The notes beneath the pieces are model-generated. The model was not told where the DNA came from. It searched no databases and worked only from the letters and a program-made list of their open reading frames with translations. A stretch of 38,138 bases of DNA from Acidobacteriota bacterium (GTDB lineage Bacteria; Acidobacteriota; Thermoanaerobaculia; Thermoanaerobaculales; Sulfomarinibacteraceae): positions 1-38,138 of the forward strand of contig JAADFK010000004.1 of assembly GCA_013152925.1 (NCBI GenBank). The letters are read 5' to 3'. Position numbers and translations under genes: made by a program. Shown one piece after another: positions 31,861-38,138 of this stretch; the first letter of the stretch is position 1, and each line of letters starts with the position of its first letter.

Positions 31861-34800
31861 ATGCGGATGGCATTCGGGTGCGTCGGGCTGGTTTGCCTGT
31901 TCGTCGTGGCGGCTGCGGAGGCGGGCGCACAATGCGGGCCGTGGACGATCGTTCCCGGGCCGCCGGCCCAGGGGAGCCGGGCGGCGGTCTGGACGGGGGA
32001 CCGTTTCGTGGCCGTCGGGGAGGGCTTCTTCGTCAGCCCCGACGGGCGTTCGTGGCGGAACGTACCCCAGGCGGGCTTTCCGCCGAACGGCGACGTGGGG
32101 CTGAGTTGGTCCGCGGTGGCCTTCAACGGGCACCAGCTCGTGGCGGTGGCCGACCATGGCGAGGTGTTCTTCCCAGGCGACGCCGAAGGCACGGGGGCCA
32201 TCGCCATCAGCTCCAATGGCGAGCGTTGGAAGCTCGTCGTACCGGTGGTTTCGCAGGGCCTCCACGCGGTGGCATGGGGTGGAGGGCGTTGGGTGGCGGC
32301 CGGAGATTCCATCTTTCTGTGGAGCGAGGATGGAACGAGCTGGCACGAGGGAACCGTCGTGTCGGGACCGGCAGGCGTGGGGATCTGGTCCGTTGTGTTT
32401 ACCGGCTCACGGTGGGTGGCGCTCGGGGTCCGTAATAGCGGTATCGTGGCCACCAGCGAGGACGGTGTCACCTGGAACGTTGATCCCGTGGAGGCACCGA
32501 TGGTTGCCCTTGCGAACAACGGTGCCGCGACGGTTGCCGTCGGTGGTGATGTCGCCCTGACGAGCACCGATGGGATCTCATGGACGTCGCACAAGGTTGG
32601 CGGAGATGTCTCACTCTTCAGTCTTTCCTGGGTCGGAGAACACTTTGTCGCGGGTGGTGTTCAGCGCGTCGGCTGGGAATCCGGGCCTCCAGTTGCTTTG
32701 GGAAGCACCGAGGGCTCCAGCTGGAAGCTGCTGTCCACAACGCCACGGCCCGTTTCCGCGATGGCGGCCGGCCACGGTTTCTTTGTGGCTTTGAGCTCGG
32801 GCATGGGCGTCATGACGAGCCGGGATGGAACGAGTTGGGAGCTGTCGGGCGGTATCGGCTATGGGCGGAGCTTTCAGGCTGTGCAAGCGGTTGGAGGGCG
32901 CCTGATGGCCGTCGTGAGGCATTACGTTTCCTTTCCGTACACCTATTTGGGCTCAGGTCCGTTCCGGTCGGATCTCGCCATCTCCACCGACGGGATTCAC
33001 TGGGAGCATCATCCGATCGATACCGACGGTTACTCTGACCTCGCCTGGAAGGACGGCCGCTACCTGGCCCTTGCTCCCGATGGCCTGATGTCCAGCCTCG
33101 ACGGTGTTTCCTGGTATCCCTCCCGCGGGGGTCTTCCAACGGGCTCGCACTTTCATGAGGTCGCGGCCGGACCGCCGGGCTTCATTGCCTCTCTCAGCGA
33201 CAACAACGACCGGTCCGTCGTCTCCCTCTACTACAGTGACGACGGGTTGAGTTGGACTCGTGCTGCGACGGCGGATGGCACCGCGATTCCGGGACGAGCG
33301 CTGAGCTGGGCGGTGGGCCGTTTCATCGCGGCGAGCGAAGACCGCGTCGCAACGAGCGTCGACGGCCTTCACTGGACCGTCAGCATGGGCTCCTGGGGAA
33401 CGAATGGTTTCTCGGCCTTCGCCGGGAACGGGAGCCGATTCGTCGGGATCGGCAAGGGCAGCCTCCTGGCCTGGTCGGACCACGGCCTCCAGTGGACGGC
33501 GGTGAACGGCATTCCCGAGGGCGATCTTTTCAGCGTCACGTGGGACGGTGAGGAGTTCCTCGTGGCCGGCGCCGACTTCCTCCTGAGGAGCGCCGACGGG
33601 ATCCATTGGAGCTCCGAGGCCCTGTGGGACACACCCTGGTACGGCGGGATCGCGGTGCTCGACGGCCGAACGGTGATTGCGGGACGGGACGGATCCCTGC
33701 TCGTGCGAGCCTGCCCGGACGAGACTCTCGATGCCGGCGCCGGCTTCCGCATGGCCCTGCCCGCCATGGCCCACACCGCCGGACGGAACGGGACCGCCTG
33801 GCGCTCGGACCTGGTCCTCCACAACCCGGGCGACCGGGCCGTCCGGGTCGGCGTCTGGCCGGCCCATCACTCCCGAGGCGCCGGCGGCGTCGCCTCGGCC
33901 TCGCTGGTGGTGGAGCCGGGGCGTTCCGTGACGCTCCAGGACCTCCTGCCGGGCTTCCTGGGGTCGGACGAGCCCTCCGGGGGTGCGTTCCTCACGGCCA
34001 ACGCGCCCCTGCTCGCCGCGTCGAGGACCTTCAACGGGCAGAAGGATGGTACCTGGGGTCAAAACGTTCCGCTCCTGTCACCGGGAGACTGGATCGAGGC
34101 CGGACAGCGTGCCGTCATTCCGGGAATCGGCGAGGACGCCTCTGTGCGGACCAACCTGGGGCTGCTCAACCCCAACGGCTCGGCGCTGGTGGTCCACGTG
34201 CGCTTTCACGACGCCGACGGCGCGCTGCTCGGCGAGCGTTCCTGGACGGTGCCGGCCTGGGGCTGGCGGCAGATCGACCAGGTGCTCGAGAAGGCCCAAG
34301 CGGCGCCGGTTTCCCTGGCCTGGGCGGATCTCGAGGCGGACGGTGACCTCGTGGTCTACGCCTCGGTGATCGACAACGCCACGGGTGACGCCGTCACCGT
34401 CCTGCCCGCGGCGCCGGCGGACGGTGACCTGGTCGTGCCCGCTGCGGCCCATGCACCGGGCTTCGGGGGTGTCGTGTGGCGTACGGACCTTGACCTGGTG
34501 GCCGCTGGGGCTGGCCCCGCCCGCTACCGGCTGGAGCTGCTGCCCGCGAACGGGCCGGTGCTCCAGAGCGGCGAGCGGACCCTGGAAGCGGGGCATGCGG
34601 AGAGACTGACGGATGTGGTCGCGACGGTCTTTGAGGCCTCCGGCGGCGGCGCCATCCGGATCGTGCCGCTCGCGGGCGAGCTGACCGCGTTCAGCCGAAC
34701 CTACGCCGCGGGGCCCGCGGGGAGCTTCGGCCAGGCGGTCGCCGCGCAGCCGGTGGCGGAGGGAGGGCCGGCGGCCGGTGAGCTTCGTCTGGTGGGCCTG

Positions 34801-35121
34801 TCGGGATCTCTCTCGGACCGCGAGGGCTTCCGGACGGATGTGGGGGCGGTCAACCTCTCGGATCGGGCGGTGGCTCTCGAGATCGAGCTCCGCGCGGGTG
34901 ACGGCACCCTGGTCGGACGGCGCGAGCTCGACCTGGCAGCCGAGAGCTGGGCGCAGCTCGACCGCGTGTTCCAGGGCCTAGCGGCCACACCGGTGGTTGG
35001 CGGCTACGCCGTGATCACCTCCGCGGACGGCCTCCAGGACATCCTGGCCTATGCCTCGGTCATCGACAACCGCACCGGCGACCCGGTGTTCCTTCCGGCG
35101 GCGGTCCGCGCAGGACCATAG
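31861..35121 (+). CDS. Large secreted Asp-box propeller protein with two C-terminal modules
   Basis: A 1086-aa exported protein; residues 1-22 are the signal peptide (CVGLVCLFVVAAAEAGA). Residues 30-615 hold 13 Asp-box motifs of the form S-x-D/N-G-x-x-W about 45 residues apart (SPDGRSW, SSNGERW, SEDGTSW, SEDGVTW, STDGISW, STEGSSW, SRDGTSW, STDGIHW, SLDGVSW, SDDGLSW, SVDGLHW, SDHGLQW, SADGIHW), each after a strand like FVAVGEGFFV. This is the BNR/sialidase-type propeller fold, probably two propellers; no sialidase Arg triad is evident. Residues about 630-1086 are two copies of the two-part module that also ends the 17193-21281 protein. GGAGGTGA directly before the ATG at 31861 fixes the start, against an ATG at 31849. 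Binding target unknown. Confidence 0.85.
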   Translation: MRMAFGCVGLVCLFVVAAAEAGAQCGPWTIVPGPPAQGSRAAVWTGDRFVAVGEGFFVSPDGRSWRNVPQAGFPPNGDVGLSWSAVAFNGHQLVAVADHGEVFFPGDAEGTGAIAISSNGERWKLVVPVVSQGLHAVAWGGGRWVAAGDSIFLWSEDGTSWHEGTVVSGPAGVGIWSVVFTGSRWVALGVRNSGIVATSEDGVTWNVDPVEAPMVALANNGAATVAVGGDVALTSTDGISWTSHKVGGDVSLFSLSWVGEHFVAGGVQRVGWESGPPVALGSTEGSSWKLLSTTPRPVSAMAAGHGFFVALSSGMGVMTSRDGTSWELSGGIGYGRSFQAVQAVGGRLMAVVRHYVSFPYTYLGSGPFRSDLAISTDGIHWEHHPIDTDGYSDLAWKDGRYLALAPDGLMSSLDGVSWYPSRGGLPTGSHFHEVAAGPPGFIASLSDNNDRSVVSLYYSDDGLSWTRAATADGTAIPGRALSWAVGRFIAASEDRVATSVDGLHWTVSMGSWGTNGFSAFAGNGSRFVGIGKGSLLAWSDHGLQWTAVNGIPEGDLFSVTWDGEEFLVAGADFLLRSADGIHWSSEALWDTPWYGGIAVLDGRTVIAGRDGSLLVRACPDETLDAGAGFRMALPAMAHTAGRNGTAWRSDLVLHNPGDRAVRVGVWPAHHSRGAGGVASASLVVEPGRSVTLQDLLPGFLGSDEPSGGAFLTANAPLLAASRTFNGQKDGTWGQNVPLLSPGDWIEAGQRAVIPGIGEDASVRTNLGLLNPNGSALVVHVRFHDADGALLGERSWTVPAWGWRQIDQVLEKAQAAPVSLAWADLEADGDLVVYASVIDNATGDAVTVLPAAPADGDLVVPAAAHAPGFGGVVWRTDLDLVAAGAGPARYRLELLPANGPVLQSGERTLEAGHAERLTDVVATVFEASGGGAIRIVPLAGELTAFSRTYAAGPAGSFGQAVAAQPVAEGGPAAGELRLVGLSGSLSDREGFRTDVGAVNLSDRAVALEIELRAGDGTLVGRRELDLAAESWAQLDRVFQGLAATPVVGGYAVITSADGLQDILAYASVIDNRTGDPVFLPAAVRAGP

Positions 35122-35440
35122 ATGGCGGCCCGATGCCGCGGGGTCGCGGCGGGGGACCGTTCCGGCGGCAGGGGTCGCCGTGGGGAGAAACGACGGGGTC
35201 CACTATCCGTTCCGTTCAGAAAAGGAGAAGCCGGGGCGCTTCGGGGAGCGCTCGATTCCAACCGTGCAGTCTTCGCCGGGAGGAGGTGGAGGTGCCAAGG
35301 GGCGTCCGTGCAGGATCGGAGCCCTGCACTCCAGATGTTCCCGGGCGATGGCTGCTGGGAAACGGCGGTGTCCCCTGACATCCCCCGTCGGCGCCGGCCG
35401 CGGACACGGTGGCAGACTCGATCGCGGTCGCGGGGACGGG
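35122..35440. other. Intergenic region between convergent genes
   Basis: About 320 nt, GC-rich. The only structure seen is a 7-bp hairpin, GTGCAGG (35308-35314) and CCTGCAC (35323-35329), without a T-run. No gene or window repeat is present. Confidence 0.4.
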
Positions 35441-36526
35441 TCAGGCGATCTGCTGGATGATCTGCGACGCGAGCTCTTCGAAGGCCTTCGCGGCGGCGGA
35501 GTCCGGTTTCTCGACGACGATGGGTTTGCCCGCGTCGCCGCCGCTGACGATGGCGGGATCGATGGGGACGCCGCCGAGGTAGGGGACACCGAGCTCCTTC
35601 GCGCTCTTCTCGCCGCCGCCCCTGCCGAAGATATACTCCACGTGGTGGCAGGAGGGGCACTCGTAGAAGGACATGTTCTCGATGATGCCGAGCACGGGGA
35701 CGTCCATCTTCGTGAACATGGCGAGACCCTTGCGGGCGTCGATCAGGGCCACGTCCTGGGGTGTGGTGACGATGACGGCGCCGGTCATGGGGACGTTCTG
35801 GCAGAGGGTGATGGCCACGTCGCCGGTGCCGGGCGGCAGGTCGACGATGAGCTCGTCGAGCTTTCCCCAGACCACGTCGCTGAAGAACTGCTCCAGGGCC
35901 TTCATCAGCAGCGGACCGCGCCAGATGACCGGCTGATCGGCCTCGATGATGTGCCCCAGGGAGATGACCTTGACGCCCCAGTCCGTCTCCACGGGGTAGA
36001 TCTTCCCGGACTCGTCGGCCAGGGGCTGGCCGCCGCCCATCATCATCTGCTGTGAGGGTCCGTAGATGTCGGCATCCAGCAGCCCGACGGATCGTCCCTG
36101 CCCGGCGAGGGCGATGGCCAGGTTGGCGGCCACGGTGGACTTGCCCACGCCGCCCTTGCCCGAGGCGACGGCGATCACGTGGCGGATCTCCTCGATCCGT
36201 CCGGCCCAGGCCGGGGCGGCCTGGCTGCCAACCTGTGGGCCGCCCGCCTGGGGCAGCTCAGGCCCGGTCTGAGCTGGAAGGATGCGAACTTCAGCGCGGA
36301 TCTCTTCGACTCCCTCGATCTTCTCGAGAGACTCGCGGATCTGGTTCTCCACCTCCTCGGCGGCGGCGGGAGAGGCGCCCATCAGGGTGACGAGCACACG
36401 GACGCTTGCCCGGTCGATCTCCAGCTGGCGGATGAACCCTCCATCCTCGAGGTTCCGGCCGGTGACGGGATCCTTGATCTGGCGGAGTGCCTCTCGAACG
36501 GCGTAGTGGGACAGGCGCGGTTTCAT
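35441..36526 (-). CDS. Mrp/NBP35-family Fe-S cluster carrier ATPase
   Basis: P-loop ATPase (ApbC/Mrp type) that binds and hands on [4Fe-4S] clusters in the cytoplasm. The 361-aa protein has an N-terminal MIP18-like domain (1-80: AVREALRQIKDPVTGRNLEDGGF, EIDRASVRVLVTLM), a linker, then the deviant Walker A SGKGGVGKST (Lys129), LLDADIYGPSQQMM, PPGTGDVAITL and ENMSFYECPSCHH with the cluster-binding Cys290 and Cys293. The final domain has KSAKELGVPYLGGVPIDP. The ATG at 36526 has GGAAAGGAG 10 nt upstream. It lies 37 nt after plsC, so the two are probably co-transcribed. Confidence 0.95.
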   Translation of the reverse strand: MKPRLSHYAVREALRQIKDPVTGRNLEDGGFIRQLEIDRASVRVLVTLMGASPAAAEEVENQIRESLEKIEGVEEIRAEVRILPAQTGPELPQAGGPQVGSQAAPAWAGRIEEIRHVIAVASGKGGVGKSTVAANLAIALAGQGRSVGLLDADIYGPSQQMMMGGGQPLADESGKIYPVETDWGVKVISLGHIIEADQPVIWRGPLLMKALEQFFSDVVWGKLDELIVDLPPGTGDVAITLCQNVPMTGAVIVTTPQDVALIDARKGLAMFTKMDVPVLGIIENMSFYECPSCHHVEYIFGRGGGEKSAKELGVPYLGGVPIDPAIVSGGDAGKPIVVEKPDSAAAKAFEELASQIIQQIA

Positions 36527-36563
36527 GACGGCGTGGCTCCTTTCCTGACCGTGGAGTTTAACC

Positions 36564-37334
36564 TCAGGAGCGGGGGCTGCATTCCCCCTCGGGTTCCGGA
36601 ATATGCCCACGGGGCCCCCGGAGGCGATCGATGATACACCGTGTCTCGTCCATCAGCGCCTGCCGATCCTTCATGCTGCGGCCCTCCGTGGGAATGGCCT
36701 CTCCGATGCGGACGGTGATGACGCTCAGGGGCCGGACCTTCCAGTCGTGGGAGGGCATGGCCAGTCTCGGGCCCTCGAGCCCGACGGGCAGGATGGGGAA
36801 GTGCGATCGCATGGCCAGCAGGAACCCGCCCCGCCGGAACGGCAGCAGGCGGCCGTCGTCGGTGCGGGTCTCTTCGGGGAAGATCAGCAAGGAGTTCCCG
36901 CCCCGGGCCTGATCGATGGCCTGGAGGAACATCCCGACCGCGGTGCTCCGGTTCGCCCGGTCCACGGGGATGAAGCCCAGAGCCTTGAGCGCCCAGCCGA
37001 GGAGGGGAACGGAAAACAACGATTCCTTGGCCAGAAAGCGGGTACCGATGCGGGAGGGCAGTGCGGCCAGCAGGGCCGGGATGTCCAGGATGGACTCGTG
37101 GTTGGCCATGATGACGTAGAAGCGGGAAGGGTCCAGGTTCTGAAGCCCCTCCACGCGGAGCCGCACCGCGGCGGCCAACAGGATCAACCGCCCCCACCAG
37201 CGGGCCAGGTAGAGGGTCGTGCGGCCCGTGGGCGAGAAGGGGGTGGCGGCGACGGCGGCGACGGAGAACAGGATCGTCAAGACGACCGCGACCGGCCAGA
37301 CCCACAGGCTGAAGAGGAAGCTCACCACGCGCAT
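36564..37334 (-). CDS. plsC: 1-Acyl-sn-glycerol-3-phosphate acyltransferase
   Basis: Acylates lysophosphatidic acid to phosphatidic acid at the inner membrane, in phospholipid synthesis. The 256-aa protein has two N-terminal hydrophobic segments (FSLWVWPVAVVLTILFSVAA, LILLAAAVRL), the catalytic NHESILD (NHx4D; His79, Asp84), GFIPVDRAN, and FPEETRTDDG from residue 152 (family norm FPEGTRS, so Gly is replaced by Glu). The ATG at 37334 has no ribosome binding site and sits 9 nt from a TACAAT box, which suggests a very short or absent leader. The frame is open upstream to 37865, but that part is structured-repeat sequence. Mrp follows 37 nt downstream. Confidence 0.92.
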   Translation of the reverse strand: MRVVSFLFSLWVWPVAVVLTILFSVAAVAATPFSPTGRTTLYLARWWGRLILLAAAVRLRVEGLQNLDPSRFYVIMANHESILDIPALLAALPSRIGTRFLAKESLFSVPLLGWALKALGFIPVDRANRSTAVGMFLQAIDQARGGNSLLIFPEETRTDDGRLLPFRRGGFLLAMRSHFPILPVGLEGPRLAMPSHDWKVRPLSVITVRIGEAIPTEGRSMKDRQALMDETRCIIDRLRGPRGHIPEPEGECSPRS

Positions 37335-37343
37335 CAGGCCGGT

Positions 37344-37349
37344 ATTGTA
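37344..37349 (-). promoter_or_regulatory. -10 box TACAAT close to the plsC start
   Basis: On the minus strand TACAAT (37349-37344) ends 9 nt before the ATG at 37334. If used, the transcript would be leaderless or nearly so. No -35 match is visible. Confidence 0.4.
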
Positions 37350-37394
37350 CGCCGGCAGGGTTGAGAGGGGGTAGGCTGGCGGCCACCTCGCTTC

Positions 37395-37665
37395 GCCGGC
37401 GCCAGGGGGTTCCCTTCGCTCATCTCCGGCGTCCGTTTGTTTGCGGACCGGGCGAACAAACGCCGTCCTCCTCCGGCGGGCGCGACGCGCTCGGGGTGAG
37501 AATGGGCCGAGGCGCCCGCCGGAGTCCGGTGCGGGACGCCTCTCAGGAGGGCCAACGCCTTCTGCCGGCGGTGTTCCCGTGCATTGCCAATCATGCACTT
37601 CTCCCCTTGACGCCGAGGTGGAGCTGAACAACGTCGGGAGAAGTACATGAATGGCACGTGCCACC
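37395..37665 (-). repeat. Dispersed structured element, copy C
   Basis: Minus-strand copy, 5' end near 37665. Helix 1 pairs 37657-37636 with 37606-37585 (core CATG/CATG in place of CACG/CGTG). Helix 2 pairs CTCCGGCGGGCGC with GCGCCCGCCGGAG (37524-37512 and 37483-37471). Helix 3 is CGTTTGTT with AACAAACG (37462-37455 and 37441-37434), a different sequence from the other copies with all pairs kept. It ends about 45 nt upstream of the plsC -10 box, in the same direction as plsC. Confidence 0.72.
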
Positions 37666-37723
37666 CAGCGCGCCCTGCTCCTGGCGTAGTGGTGGACCTT
37701 CTCCCCGGGCGAAGGGACCGCCG

Positions 37724-38005
37724 GACGGGACGTGCCGCCCACGTACTTTCTCCCGAGCGCGCCAACGATCCCTTCACGCTCCGGAGGGAAGTGCGTGAGT
37801 GGCACTCCACGGGAAGGGCGGCCGGAGCATTCGTGTGCCCTCGAAGGAGGCGTTCCGCGACGCATTCCGGCGGGCGCTGCCCAAGCGCTCTCATCACCCC
37901 TCGCGTCGCGCCCGCCGGATGCGGACGGCGCTCCCGGGCGGGCCTCCGCCCGCCCGCACGGGAGCGAACGCCGGCGCCTAGGAGAACCGGTCCCCCGCGC
38001 GCCAA
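37724..38005 (+). repeat. Dispersed structured element, copy B
   Basis: Plus-strand copy, back to back with copy C. Helix 1 pairs 37732-37754 with 37786-37805, helix 2 pairs 37866-37877 with 37908-37919, helix 3 pairs CGCTCCCG (37929-37936) with CGGGAGCG (37959-37966), with an inner GGCGGGC/GCCCGCC stem. It is closest in sequence to copy A. Downstream, to 38138, only A/T-richer sequence with a short palindrome (GGCAATTGCC, 38058-38067) is seen. Confidence 0.75.
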
Positions 38006-38138
38006 GGGCAGATTACCCAAAAAAACAGTGTCCCCTTTTCCCTTTCTCAACGGTGTTGGCAATTGCCGAAAATGTTCGGTGGTGGATGGCCCTGGAAGGG
38101 TGGTCTCGTGGGTTTTCGCGACTTTGGGTTTTGGGCAT

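Noticed and set aside
37335-37865. N-terminal extension of plsC
   Set aside because: The extra 177 codons are element C and part of B. PlsC proteins start at the first membrane helix.
1-38138. tRNA or rRNA genes
   Set aside because: None was recognised by eye in any gap. A tRNA search program was not available.

Overview
The window reads as a chromosomal segment of a high-GC, Gram-negative bacterium. A tripartite RND efflux system with an outer-membrane lipoprotein channel implies two membranes. Large secreted proteins with PKD and BACON domains, Asp-box propellers and an S55-like peptidase next to coaD fit Acidobacteriota best (Thermoanaerobaculia-like). That placement is inference from gene content; there is no rRNA marker here.

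Layout. 1-8.5 kb holds core functions: an RNase E/G-type ribonuclease (minus), a small secreted protein, folE (minus), then a coupled run of S55-like peptidase, secreted propeller-like protein and coaD. 8.6-13.3 kb holds a GT4 glycosyltransferase, an opposing three-gene operon (XRE regulator, TPR protein, secreted protein) with a strong promoter and operator-like palindrome, and a Wzm-type ABC permease without its ATPase. 13.4-21.3 kb is a run of exported proteins: an FG-GAP protein, a 494-aa secreted protein behind a long leader, and a 1362-aa PKD/BACON protein; the last two end in clear terminators. 21.3-23.8 kb is gene-poor: a cluster of related inverted-repeat elements, an ISL3-type transposase remnant and a RelE/Phd-type toxin-antitoxin pair. 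23.8-30.3 kb (minus) is a fully overlapping tetR-nodT-acrA-acrB-type operon with a palindromic operator over its promoter. 30.7-35.1 kb (plus) has an alpha/beta hydrolase and a 1086-aa protein with 13 Asp-box motifs. 35.4-37.3 kb (minus) has plsC followed by an Mrp/NBP35-type ATPase.

The most unusual item is a dispersed element of about 280 nt present three times (30374-30660 plus, 37395-37665 minus, 37724-38005 plus). Its copies differ in sequence, yet three helices are kept by compensatory changes. In the third helix the sequence is almost completely replaced in one copy while all eight pairs remain. This pattern points to a selected RNA or single-stranded DNA fold with no name that I recognise. 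A second observation is a two-part beta-rich C-terminal module shared by two of the large secreted proteins and partly echoed in a third.
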